A stretch of 64,000 nucleotides of DNA, from the NCBI GenBank assembly GCA_949361645.1, contig OX442427.1:5816757-5880756 (forward strand), in the 5' to 3' direction. The number at the start of each line of letters is the position of its first letter. The stretch's first letter is position 1. The notes beneath the pieces are model-generated. The model did not search any database. It had not been told where the DNA came from and saw only the letters and a program-made list of their open reading frames with translations. Both the position numbers and the translations under genes were made by a program. Source of the stretch: Spongilla lacustris. Its lineage: Eukaryota > Porifera > Demospongiae > Spongillida > Spongillidae. Below, in pieces: positions 35,111-47,694 of the stretch.

Positions 35111-37086
35111 GACTATGATTCCTTTGTTGGCTCGTTGTCCATACACTACTCTGTGTTTTCTGAACCTTTTGTTGAAGTCAAAAATTGTTTTACTTTTCCA
35201 TGTGCTGGGTTATCAATCTATTAGTAAAATGCAAATACTAAGGTTGGCATATAAGATATATGCGCATATGAAGTCAAGACCTTAACTTGGTAATGGTTAA
35301 ATCAACTACATGCAATATAAAATTTACATGAAGACTTCAAAAAGCTCTGTATCACTATAAGATGCAGTAGATGAAATCAGTGTGCATTTATCCTTAACCA
35401 ATATTGTGTATATATGTACACGAAACTAGCTAGCCAAATACGATATAATATTTAAGTTTATATACACTTCTTCATCCATTCGTAATCTCCCACATGGAGA
35501 TGTGCTAGTATCACTCTGCGGCTATAGGGGACAGAATCCACTCTGATGGAGGGGGGGGGGGGGAGGCACTGACTGGGGACAATAAAACAACATAATGTCC
35601 AGGGGGATATTTTTCAAGGGAAGGCCATTCCTCCGACAGATATCATTTAAGTGCACCGGCCAAAAAAAAAAAGCTCTTACAGAGGAAATTGTTTTATAGA
35701 CATACATGTATGTCATCCTTTGAATGCCCTCCACAGTCTGCGGTGCAGAAATTCAGTTTGTGAGCCTGCATGTGTCCCCTTTCAAGTTCTCACAAAACTA
35801 CAGCAAAATCAAGTGTCACTAAAATCCATCATATAGCATCAGAGAAGAGTACTAACTTCTATAGTAGCCTCAAGTGCATGTTCAAGTTGTGACTTCAACT
35901 ACAAGGTTCATTGCCCTGATGATTGGATAGGCATTCCCATAGCCAGGGGGGGATCAGGAGGATTGGTTGATCCCCCTGTTTAAGGAGGACCGGTACCACT
36001 CCCCCTAATTTGGCTAAATGCTTTCAGAAGTCCTGCAGTCCTATTAATCGATCCCCCTGCTAGACTTACTGACTACGGGCCTGGATATATAGGTATGTGC
36101 TATTTGTCTAAATCCTGCTTTTCAGCCAATCAGAGGAGGGGCAAGGAGGTAGCCCGGAACCTTGCACCAAAAAGTTGTATATCTTATCTTATCCAGGAGA
36201 AATATCAAGCACTTTAATTGACTGATTTAATAAAGAACTGGGCTGGTGACTCGACCATTCTTAATGGCAGATTGGCATCCTCAAAGTCAAAGGACTTGAG
36301 GAAATAGGTAATGTGAAGATGGAGGAAATGATAGTTTGTCATTTTAATCAATGGAAATTAGTATTTACACAAATGGCCATGGAAGTAAATAATTTATACA
36401 TGCAAGGCCAATTAAAATCTTGATGTAATGATTTCTTTCCATATATTTCAGTAGATACTGGTCATGGTGTTGAAAAGTGATATCTCAGGGGAAATGTATT
36501 TCATATTTACATGTAGCATTATTGGAGGCTCGCGTACAATATATAATGGGAGACATGAAGGGCTGCTGGTCAAGACGTGATGAACCTGACCACATTTTCA
36601 AGAATTCTGAACCATGGCGCAGTTCACTGTTCATCAGTAGAGAACAATTGTATTTGTACACCACAGGCATTTTATTTGTACTGCAAACGCATCAACTAAT
36701 GTGTATGTGCTTATATCATTCATTGCCCATCTCTAATGTATGTACATATTACAGATCTATGCTTTGCGCTCGAACAATCCATGGATTGCGCAAATCCATG
36801 CATGCTTTGCACGTAACATATATGTAACAATCGCAGTTATATGTATATTGCCCACATTGCCAGAATACCTAGTTGTTTATTTTGATAAATTGCCACCAAT
36901 GTCTGGCTACAGGCTAAACCCTGTAGCACAAATTTCACAGTAAAATACATGGAATACGGTATATAGATTTCACACTAAAATGATCACATTTTCAAGCAAA
37001 AGGAAAACACAGCTGATGTAGTGCAATTAAAAGCCTTTATTGTTTAAGTTCCTATCCAGCTGGTCTTGTTCAGAATTTCTACTCAC
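35111..37086. other. Intergenic, no gene recognised
   Basis: Contains a G-tract at about 35549-35563 and, at 35930-36085, a block bounded by ATAGCCAGGGGGGGATCA and CTACGGGCCTGG with internal GATCCCCCTG inverted words, which resembles a short interspersed repeat. No coding exon is supported. Confidence 0.4.
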
Positions 37087-38580
37087 CTACTTTCTTGGAG
37101 TTAATGTGCAATCAATGTTATTGTATGGTCACTTTTTTAATACTTGCTCTACTTCAAGCTTGTATCCATCAGGCAGTTTGATTTGATACACTTGAAGTAG
37201 TCGAGCAAGCAGCAGTATATTCATTATCTGAGAAACATAACATGCAGACATTAACTTCAGTGTATATGTAGTCATCATACAAAACAAACCTTTGAAACTC
37301 GTATCCCAACACATGAGCGATCACCCAATCCGTAAGGGAAAAACACAAATGGATTTAGTCTGAAAAAGATAACTTTTAAAAACTCAACCATACGTGCAAT
37401 ATATTTCCTTTCCTTATCAGGACCAAAACGTGACGGTTCGAATGTAGCTGGTTCTTCAATATACTGTGGCATTCGTCCCATTGCTCCACTATGGGTCTGC
37501 TTTATTTATATTTCCTATATCAATTATAACATACGAAATTAAATAACTGCAATTTAATTAAGAAGCTAATGCAATTGTCCTTGATCTCGGGACATAGAAT
37601 ATACACATAGTCCAAATAAGTATAGCAATAGCAATAATGTGTTGAATTACTAGTCATCAGTATCATCCACTTTTTATGCAAATACAACATTATGTGGGCA
37701 ACTCTCTGCTCATATTATGCTCCCATTAAGGAAGAAACCAGTGAAAATCTGATTCAATGTAAAAATATAGGTAATTGCTGAAAAATTGTAGCTAATTGTT
37801 TTAACACTTTGTGTATGATTGCTTCAGAAGGAAGAGTTCAATTCCAAGGTTTTTTTTATTTTATTTTCTTTGCTTTCAATTCTAATCTAATATTTATCCC
37901 ATTTCCCTTAACATACAGACCATCTAATGAGATACCCTCAGGAGGACATTCCTTATAAATAGGAGTAGCTGAAGGATACATTCTCATGGCTTCTAATACA
38001 ACTTGTACCAATGCACAAATAAAAGTAAATGAAATGTACAGGACGAATTCAAATGAATCTGTTAATTGGGTCACCTATTCAGTATACTTGAGTTTTTCAA
38101 GATCTTCCATTGTGATTGTGTCTTCTTCCCAAAAGTACAGCATCAATCTCAGACATGAGTGGCTTCAAACCCTCCTCAGGGTGCTGGTGGATGAGTATTA
38201 GTGCAAAGCTTAATGCCGAAGCAACTGGCTCAGCACCTTTGTGTGTGCATGTGTGTGTTTTAGAGATAAAATGCCTTTTGAGCAGGATGATTACGTGAAA
38301 AGTAGCACCACAAAAGTACTAGCTGATTGAGGTATTGATATCAGTAATTGTGCATGTTGTTCATTATAAGGGTTCTCTGTGCCTTACCTCCAGTAAGAAA
38401 GTTAGCAAAATGGTCCACCAGATTTTCTACATCAGCAAGCTGGTCCTTAGCTGTATATGTGTATGTGTGTTTTTGTGTGTGTGTGTGGGGGAGGGGGGGG
38501 TATGTGCATTAATACAAAGTTGCATGTGTACCGGCTGAGTACTTACAGGCCAGCTTGAGTGTAAGAGTGAGAATATCATT
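37087..38580 (-). pseudogene. CYP46-like P450 pseudogene, 3' portion only
   Basis: Seven exon remnants match the gene at 6564-13151 one for one, minus strand: 38547-38580, 38388-38450, 38075-38236, 37889-38002, 37408-37496, 37290-37359, 37087-37227. Lesions: a one-base insertion in the I-helix exon (162 against 161 bp), CAG changed to TAG at its end, loss of the acceptor AG (GTACAA instead of CACAG) and of a GT donor around the ExxR exon, GT changed to GA at the donor after 37408, and a TGA at 37129-37131 before the true terminal TAG at 37087-37089. The heme loop FFPYGLGDRSCVG and EAMR remain readable. Everything 5' of the NDILT segment is absent because LRAT-like sequence is fused there. Confidence 0.9.
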
Positions 38581-38990
38581 GTATTATTCTAAACACTTTT
38601 CCTTCTAAACACTTTTCCTTCTATAAAGTATTTAAATTTATCTCCATTTTATGTTGCTCCTCAGCTGAAAATAAATGTCCTAGGTTATGTCGATATATCA
38701 CTGAACATGTGACTCCCTCTACTTTAGATACTAACATATGGTGCTGGGCACCAGGCCTAAGTAGTCCTACTAATGCAGCAAGCCATTCAATATGATCACC
38801 AACTAGTAGATCAGTAACAGAATTCACCCTTTCACGGGGCAAAATCATTTTGTCATCAATGAGGAGATCAATTTCTATTTTTTTATTATCAAGTGTCTTT
38901 GTGTATTGGAACATGGATTAGTGGTTCAGACCTTTGCTAGATACCACTGCTTCAGCAGCCAATGCAAGTGACTGCTCAAATGAAACAGCA
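38581..38990 (-). pseudogene. LRAT-like repeat fragment fused to the P450 pseudogene
   Basis: The minus strand reads YTKTLDNKKIEIDLLIDD, then LLVGDHIEWLAALVG and QHHMLVSKVEGVTCSVIYRH. This corresponds to repeat 7 of the intact gene (there QHHMFVSKVEG and CSVIHRY). Upstream of it, ALAAEAVVSSKGLNH ends in a stop where the parent continues. The second catalytic His context VIHR is here VIYR. Near the junction a 16-bp word (AGAAGGAAAAGTGTTT) is tandemly duplicated, and the P450 homology starts immediately after AGAATAATA. Confidence 0.88.
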
Positions 38991-39334
38991 GAGAAACATG
39001 AAACTGTAGATATTGACATGGGTAACACAGAACACCCTTAGAACAAGCACCAGCCACTGCTCCACGAATGGATCCGGATATAGTGCTACCAGCTTCAGTT
39101 CCTACTCCACAACTGAGTAGATCCACATGCCCATGCCACACAACTGTTTTTTATTAACTAATTCCAACTTTGAGAAGAGAGAATTGTAATGTATTTAGGT
39201 TTGTATTTACTTAGATAGCTGCACATGTGTTGTGATTTACATTTTTTGTTTGCATTGAGTTAAATCAGTTGTAACCGAGAAGTTTGTGGTGTTCGGATTG
39301 TGGGCAGAGCATTGACTCGTGCATTTATTACGTT

Positions 39335-39650
39335 CTGCAGATATCCTTGTTGGAAAGTGGGAAACCAGCTGCTCTTGATGTTTCAGTGCCCTCTCCACTT
39401 AAACCTCAAATTATTTCCAAAGTGGGTCACACAACCTGGAAAGCAGCAGCTGCTACTGAGCAGAGAAAATTGGAAATAATTAGTGGAAACTGAATTTATC
39501 TGTGTGCCAATGGTGGTAGATGCTTTTGGAACTTGGGTTAAAATTGTCTTTTCCAAACTGGCATCCCATTGAAACAAAATGCACCAAAGCTTTTAACCTG
39601 TTGTCAATGTATGGAAAATTGAACCTTGCACTAGTTTGATCAAATGCAAG
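39335..39650 (+). pseudogene. Retroelement-associated C-terminal fragment, frameshifted
   Basis: One frame reads GKPAALDVSVPSPLKPQIIS then AAAATEQRK. After a frame change comes ICVPMVVDAFGTWVKIVFSK, then KAFNLLSMYGKLNLAL. From memory, this order (GKPxxxDxxVxSPL, VPxVVDxxGxW, YGxLNL) occurs at the C-terminus of reverse-transcriptase-bearing repetitive ORFs in invertebrate genomes. Only this tail is present, broken by stops, so it is a dead fragment. Confidence 0.5.
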
Positions 39651-40738
39651 AGCTTTCCTAGCATATACTGGTCATCTGACATCATCCTATAACACTTTGA
39701 TGTGTATGTGTTCAAGTGCATTTATATACCATTGTGTAATTATAACTTGGATAACCTTTTCATATCAATTTATTCTATGAGTCTTAATTTCATACTATGT
39801 GCTGAAATTCAAATGCCAAAGATGTATGCATTGATAATTCCATTCACAAAACATACAGTGTACATAAAAGAGATTACATTCACAATCGAATGTATATATG
39901 TAGCAAATATGAATCCAGAGGCCAGGGGGTGGGTTGCTAGCATGTATTAGATATTTAGCCTTTCTCAGCATAAATACAAGTGTGCCACTTACAATATTAC
40001 AGACTTACATTTAGCAAACATACACCAGTATTGTTTCTTGAAATTGCTAAATGTAGCTCTTTAAATTTATCATTGCAAGATTTTTGACTTTGTACTCAAT
40101 CGTTGTCTATGAATCCTAGCTAAATGTGTGCATTTAAACCAATTTTATTTGCAGATTGATCTTTCTGAACATTTTTTTTTGTATATTGCTTAATCTAGAA
40201 ATTTAATATCACAATCACAACTTTATCTTTTTTAAAAGGTGATTTTCATTTGCCTTAGGTTAACTGCTAAGTGCATGCACACACAAACATAATACAAGTA
40301 GACCCATCTGTGTTGCCATCTTGTGTTCACTGTACATACATGTACCAGCAAAATCATAATTTATAATGAAGCCACATTCAAGCAGCTTAACTTCTTACTT
40401 GAATTTTTCTGGTCCCTTATTGCCACAGAGAATTTAACTAATAAGACAGAACATTCTACACGCCTTCTAAATACAGGCTAAACCTAATTACTTCCATGAC
40501 TTCAACCCTTGAACTGAGCCAGAAGAACAATTTTGTGCTTCATTGGTCTCTATTTTTCATATCAGTTGCTGCTGTGAAGGCACCAAATCTCAAAGTCCCA
40601 ATATATGCAATCTGAAATACTCCAACAATGGCAAAATCACACAATATAATATCAATAATTATGACTAAACTACTATGAAGCAAAAATAACTAAACTAGCA
40701 CTGACTTAGTGCATGGTGAAAAAACATTTTACACCATT
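39651..40738. other. Intergenic, nothing recognised
   Basis: AT-rich sequence downstream of the LRAT-like gene. It includes the 3' UTR region of that minus-strand gene, immediately below 40739. Confidence 0.4.
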
Positions 40739-43700
40739 TCAACCAGGGTCCATTTCTACCACTGTAATGTAGATTGCAGGTGGGAGTTCAGTTATTCTTT
40801 CATCTGCCATGCTCTTGCTGATTAATTGTCCTACTCCATAGCCTGCTGCCATACCCCCTGCAGTACCAAGAATCATTCCAATAACTGCTCCAAGAATAGG
40901 GACAGGAATTGCCGCTTGTCCTGCCACTGCTCCTCCCACTCCTCCTACAACAGATCCGACTGCCCTGGATCCATTCTTTATTAGTTCTCGCTTGTACTCT
41001 GCATCTGATATTTTATTAAACTTCTTTTTTCTTGTTAGTTTGTACACAGCTCGAGTAAATATAGCTCCTTCACAAAGTGCACTTACTATAAATGCCACTC
41101 CTCCAGCAGCTGCCAAACCAACAGCTGTACTATTCAAAACAGCTCGTACACCTAATTGGAATGTTCCAGTAGTAGCACTTTCAGCAATGTCTTCTGCTCC
41201 TAGTAAACTAATACGTACTACTCCAGTTATTCCAAGCCTTATGACTGTGCTTCCACTGCCAGATGTAGCTATATTTCCAAAAATAGTAGCAAGTGTAGCG
41301 GCTGATTCCCTGGATGTGATTAAAAACTGTCTAAATTTTTCATCAACTTGCACACTAATTGAAAATCCAGACATTGCATATGTCACAAGATGCTCACAAT
41401 TGTTCTTCACTAGATGGTACCTATCCTGCAAAGAAACAGTGCAATGTAGTGCCACAGACTGCATCACTAAATTAGATGCATCACCAAACATGCTAAAACC
41501 AGATCCACCAGTGCCATGCATTTACATGTACAAATTACTACTGACTAGGTGCTTGCCAAATGTAACAGCAAAAATGCCCCAAATGATGTTTTGGATTTAC
41601 TGAATACATGTAGTTTAAAAGATGTGTAATTGATCTTCACTCTATCTGCTGACCTGGTATTGGCTAGGCCAACCATTTTCAGTTACATCATGCAGTGATT
41701 TACTTCTGAGAGCCACTTCAGTGGTCTTAAGCATGATGTACATGTGCACAGTGATGACAGCTACATACGATTTAGGAGGATTACCATTGCTATTGATTTA
41801 CAAGCTAACAAGCATAAAAATGCATAAAACCATTGTAAGCCAATTATGAGGTTTTGCACAGTTATATAATTATTATTATCTATTACAAAAATATCATTAT
41901 AATTATATACTTAATTAATGATGTTTACTGGCTATTAGTAGGTTAGTATTTACATAATTAATATTTCAAAATGCTGATTCTAGCTTTTAAATTTCTTTAA
42001 GAGCTTTATGATGTAATTCTACTGTTTTGGCTGGATTGTGACCTCCCCTTGATGTAAATGGAATATTTAGAATAAAGGACCTGTCCTTGATCATAAAGTT
42101 GACCCAGCATGCTCTGGGTTCTATTATTATTATTTAATAAAAATTGTCATTGATTTGTATTGTCCACTTAAAAAATTGATATTACATTTTAAAAAATACT
42201 TTCAAAAAATGATTTTCAGGCTATTTACAAAATCAAACCTCGTTTTTTTTTTTTGTAAGTAGCTGCTAGCTGAATACTTAGATTTTTCAGATTTTCAGTT
42301 CTTGTCTGATGCTATGTTGAGAAGCTTTGAGTGTGCCAAAAGCATTCAATGTGTTATGCACATAAGCAATAATGAGAGACTTCGTAGCTAGATAATGGCA
42401 CCATGGGTTTTAAGTTGTACAGTACACACTTACATTGGCCCTTTCATGAATGCCAAAATGCTTCAATTTTGAACGTATCTTTGATCAGTTGTGTGACACA
42501 GTACAATTATATATATATATATATATACATAGAGCTGATTTAGAGGCTATTGTTTGATCATTGGGCAAACTGAGATATATATCTCACTTAATTTACAGCA
42601 GTTATGACTTTGGTGGCAGATTCAGCTATACTTCACTGGTTTAATTAAACAAAAATTGAGTCTGCAGTGGTAAGTATTTGTTACCCGTAAATGTGAAAAT
42701 GAATCCTGGTTTCTGAAATTAAAGAAATTCACAAACCAGTTATTTAGTCCAAATATTGCTAAAACATGATTCAACCAAATATGTTTTTATGAAAACTTGT
42801 TACAGACCCTATTGCTGTTGTGGCCCAACTGAAGTAGTCTGATATCCCAACTGATATGCTTATTACACACCAGTATGAAGATGGACTAAGTAAAACAGCC
42901 ATGGTTTTAACTTTAAATTTGTACCTCAACAGCATTCATAACTTCCTGCAGCCTTTTACATCCTGTTACTGTTGGCGTGTGCTCAGGGTATATTACTCTA
43001 AACACTTTTCCTTCTTCAAAGTATTTCACTGCATCTTTCATTGCCATTATATCTTCTTCCCTAGTTGAAACATTACGCTCTTTGCTATATCGATGTATCA
43101 CTGAACATGTGTTTCCCTCTACTTTAGATACAAACATGTGGTGCTGGGCACCAGGCACAAATAGTCCTACTGATGCAGCAGGCCATTCAATATGATCACC
43201 AACTCGTAGATCGGTAACAGAATTCACCCTTTCACGATACAAAATCATTCTGTCATCAATGAGTGGATCAATTTCTATTTTTGATTTATCAAGTGTCTTT
43301 GTGTATTGGACAAAGGATTGGCGCTTTAGACCTTTGCTGGATATCACTGTTTCAGCAGCCAATGCAAGTGTCTGCTCAACCTTAATGCAGGCACATTGAT
43401 TGTAATTGAGCCTATAATAATTGAAATTATCATTCCATGTCAGCTCTCCTGCAGTAACATTTGAAGACCATAGCTCATAGATGTGACAGGTTGATGGTGA
43501 TGAAACACTTTGAACTAAGCAATGATGCCACCACTTTCCTTCTTTATATGCAAGATAATCACCAGAATTTAGTTGAGTAAATGAATATATTTCACTCTTT
43601 GATGTTGGGAGGCTGTAATTAAGCAACACATCAACAAACACACCATTCTCTGATCCTGTCTTAGCTCTGCGAACAAACTTCATGCGACCTTCTGGATGAT

Positions 43701-46604
43701 AATTTGTACTTGAAACTAACATTCTTGCTCTCTGAATAGATTTTTCAGCAGGGAAGCATTCAGGGTAAATAACTTTGTAAACATCCTGATGTCTGATATC
43801 AACATTATGGCTCTCTTCTATCACTTTTGTTCGCAGTTGATATATTATTGACAGCTGTGTACTATTCTTTTCAGTAACAAGGTAATGAAACCAATATAAG
43901 CTTGTAGGTTCAAACAGATGATCACCAACGTTGATCTCATCCATTGAAACAACCCTCTCATACCTAACTGGGTACTTTTCAACAATAACCTGCTTATGAG
44001 GAAGTTGTGACAAAGATTGGGGTTTTCCGACTTTTGCCCATGTCAGTAGCTTGCATTGCACTTCTGGGTTGCTGAGATCATAAAAGTATTGTCTTCCTTG
44101 ACCACAAAGAACTCTTTTCACAACAGTTTCTCCTGGTAGCGAGCATTTGTAATTAATTCGGTACACATCACTATAATCAGCAATGCAAATTCTTTGGGTT
44201 AGCTCATTTGCGGATGGAGCGACAATCAGGCTACGGTTATCTTCAACGTAACACACAATAACATGGCAGACTTGCTCTGTGTCCTTCATTAGAACCAGAT
44301 GATCACCCTCTTCTATGCATATGTCTGATGTTACCTTTGTGCATGATATATCTTCATTTTGAAAGCCATCTTTGGTAAAATTCACATCTATTAGACTACT
44401 ATATGAGTAGGACATCCGTTTTCCAGTCTTCAAAAAAGTAGCAAACTCATCATCACCTTTCCATAAACCGCATGCTATTCTTGCATCATGTATCACATCA
44501 TTTGGAGTTCTGAGTGTATCATAGGGAACAACACCTTCCCATGATAGTTTGGTTTTCTTTATAACCCTGCCCTTGGATCTATCATATGTGTAGCCATCAA
44601 ATACATTCTCTGTACGCATACTCTCAACAATGTAGTGCTCTCTGGTATCTGATGTGATCACATGATCTCCAGGACCTACTGTAGTGCTTGGTACACCAGC
44701 ACTGGTAGCTGTGCTGTTTGAAATACCCCTTTTTATAACTGCAGCAAATTGGCTGTCACTATTCCATAGTCCATCACCACAGGCTAGTTTAGCATTCTGC
44801 AAAACTTTTTCAGGGTCCTGCAAATCTCTACACATAACTACATCATATGAAATAATGCTAACTCCTTTCATGTCAAGATTTTGTTTCTTGACACATTTGT
44901 CCTTCATGGAATAAGTGTATGCCATAAATTTGCCATTCATTTCATCAATGGATTCTACAATCCAATTTTGACCATCCTTAAAAACATGGTCTCCAATTTT
45001 AAGTTCAGCATAAGTTTCTAAGATCTTTTTGAATAGGGCTGGTCTAGCACTCAGACTGTACATGCTTTCATTTTCCTCTGATACAAACATACTGCTGTCT
45101 TGTCTATGTTCCATATTTTGCAGAACTGTGCATAAATTATTTTCCCTTCCTGAAATGCACCATGTGGCAAAATTGTGACTATTATTCAGCAAAGGATGGT
45201 ACCGTCTCTCGCCCATACCTAATCGTTGTGTAGCTCGTTTGACCACCTCCTCTGGGGAATACTTGCCAATAGTGTAGTGGACACGATACAATTGGTCTTG
45301 AGATGAAGTCAAGGTAGCTTTTACTACACCTTCTTCAACATTTTTGATAACCTTAATGATGCCAGCATTTTTATAAACAACCACAGCACTGTGGTACATG
45401 CGGCGATATGGAGCATCTTGTACTAAATGGAGCACATGATCTCCAATGGACAGGTCATCAAGGGACACAAGCTTAGCTAGCGGCAAAGGATATGCAGTTA
45501 GAGAATTATCACGGCTGAAGTTATCTAACGGAAAGGGCAGAAACACAAGGATGAAGAGTGTATATTCTTTTAGATAATTTATTTCTGACCTGTTTGAGTG
45601 TCAATACTAATTCCCATCAACAATGGACCTGTTTTAAGATATTCAATGGCAAGGTCACACTATAACACAATAACCTGACATCCTGCCCACCATAACCACA
45701 TCCACAACTGCAATCACATTCTATTGCATCCATTAAATAAATGATTATAACTTTAACTATGACAACTGCACACCTATATGCAGTATGTATTCTATATGTT
45801 ATACATGTCAGTTTCATGCCTTAAAAGCCACTTTAGGATAACTTAACACTGACTTAAACATGTTATTTGCAGTGTTGAATCTGATTAGGTCATAGGGCTA
45901 AATTGTGTCACTTTGTATATATAATGACAGGGAGAGATTGTAGAGTAGGGTGTGTATAAAATCAATATCAATTATTTCGATTATGAAAAAAAGAGTCCAA
46001 TCGATTTTTCGGGTAAATCCAGTTTACAAATCATGTAATAAACACACACTATGATGTGATGAAAATTATACATATCTATAGGAAATACACATTTAAAAAT
46101 ATTTACTAACTAACCTTCTGAATCTGAGCCTTTTCCAAACTGTTCCTGAAATGTTTGGATATATAATCACTGATGCACACATAACACTGAACTAAAACAA
46201 GGTGGCCTTGGAAAAATAGTCTCATTCATGGATGAAACATACACAAAGTTGCTTAGGGAAGGAACTATAAACGTTGTTATACCCTTAAGCTTTGAGCAAC
46301 TTTAAGAGTCAAATGATAAACACTCAACTGTCTGTGCCAGTATTATTTGCTATTTACCGGTGTATGCAGTAACAGATCAATGTCAACCAGTGCTTGTTCA
46401 TCTTCTTGTTCAGTGCATTGCACAGTACCTGGAAATTTTCAGAATTATTCAATTAGTGATATATATGTTATCAGTTATTCAAAATTCTGTGTGGGATGAG
46501 TGAAGTACATTGTAAAATCATTTTTATGAACCTCAGGGTAATAATGTATAGAAATCATGTTCCCATATGTGTGTACCTCCTGAATGTTCTCCAACTGGCT
46601 GCTC
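40739..46604 (-). CDS. Multi-repeat LRAT-like (NlpC/P60-superfamily) protein with C-terminal glycine-rich membrane segment
   Basis: Phase-consistent exons, minus strand: 46577-46604, 46358-46428, 46115-46145, 45590-45628, 42925-45524, 40739-41425 (TGA); 1,151 codons, initiator exon not found. The 2.6-kb exon holds seven LRAT-like repeats, each opening GDHx/GDYx, with the Gly codon starting at 45444, 44994, 44670, 44307, 43926, 43563 and 43200. LRAT/HRASLS enzymes use two His and a Cys in NCEHF to move acyl groups. Only repeat 7 keeps them: His 43138-43140, VIH His 43093-43095, then, across the last intron, RYHLVKNNCEHLVTYAMSG with Cys 41396-41398. Repeat 1 has NNSHNF; the others lack the Cys. 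After the Cys come Gly/Ala-rich hydrophobic helices (VVGGVGGAVAG, AVIGMILGTAGGMAAG) that probably insert in membrane. The N-terminal mini-exons are acidic. A partial pseudogene copy is at 38581-38990. Confidence 0.85.
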
Positions 46605-47290
46605 CTAAAAGAAGAGAGACAACTTTGAATGGCCAGTGCACACACAACATAATGACAATATTACTGGTATCATTGAAGCATTTATTAGATGTATACAAAA
46701 TATTTAATAGAAAATTGTTGATGTAGGATTGTAGGCAGCCTGATGAATAAAGGCAAGAAAACTAGGGATTACATATGGAAAAGTAGCATTCATAAATACT
46801 ACAGATCTGCATTATCAGTTTAGCCGCAACTATCAGTACATGTAAGTCTGCAACTATTGATGTATAATTTCCGCAATCGATAGGTGCATACAACCTAGAT
46901 TGCAAGGCTTATTACTCGATAACATCCGTTTATACACCAATGGCTCTGTGCATCAAATCTTTTCTAGATGTAGTACCGGTATCACACTGTCCTCTGTGAT
47001 GCCAACCCCAAATCCTATACGAAATTAGATTGTTGTAACATAACGTTTCTTTCTCTTTTTTTCTTTGCATTGTACACGTAGCTACCTTTTCCCAGCCCCC
47101 CCCCCCCCTCCCACACCACCATTTAAGTTTTTTTGTATCGGCCCTAGTTGTTTCTTAGGGTAGGGTTGCCAATATTATAAGCTAATTGTCATTATTAATA
47201 GTTTGAAAAATAGTTATCCACGGGGGGCGGGGCGGAGTTCACTAATAGCCCTCGCGCTCTGTTGCGATGCAAATGTTATGAAAACCAATC
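46605..47290. other. Upstream of the LRAT-like gene
   Basis: Should contain the first exon or promoter of the minus-strand gene, but none was identified. A C-tract lies at about 47098-47108. TAATTGTCAT at 47183-47192 also occurs just outside the right end of the foldback element (50243-50252). Confidence 0.35.
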
Positions 47291-47694
47291 TAGTCTCGGT
47301 CCCAGACCCTGATTCCCACAGCTGCGGATGGATTACACGTTTGGTGCAAAATTCGCACCCGAGCTAGGTCGCTTGAATTATACACATACAAAGACTAGGC
47401 AGAAACAAGCCTAACAAAACGGGTGAAGGATTTAGTCAACTCCTCGTGCCACGAGGGACCAAAAGGCAGGTACGACCGAGATTTACTCCGCATGTACCAT
47501 ACAGCTACTTGGAGATAATACACATTCAGACGGGAAGACACCCCAGCAGACAAACGATGGGAGCCAGGCACCTCCTCCGAACTGAGGAGGCCATACGGCT
47601 GGTTCAGCTATTGGGCACTATATACCTAACAAGAAATTGGGCATGCATTTCATGAGTATCTTTGTACTACTACAATGCATATGTTATGACCTCT

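Noticed and set aside
40992..41603. 203-codon plus-strand ORF
   Set aside because: Antisense shadow of the last exon of the LRAT-like gene, which has the recognised motif and splice site on the minus strand.
42977..43195. Small plus-strand ORF opposite LRAT repeat 7
   Set aside because: Overlaps the coding exon antisense and shows no motif of its own.
43195..45524. Reading the LRAT-like long ORF as starting at 45546
   Set aside because: The codon there is GTG; phase-consistent upstream mini-exons and an acceptor at 45525-45526 show it is an internal exon.
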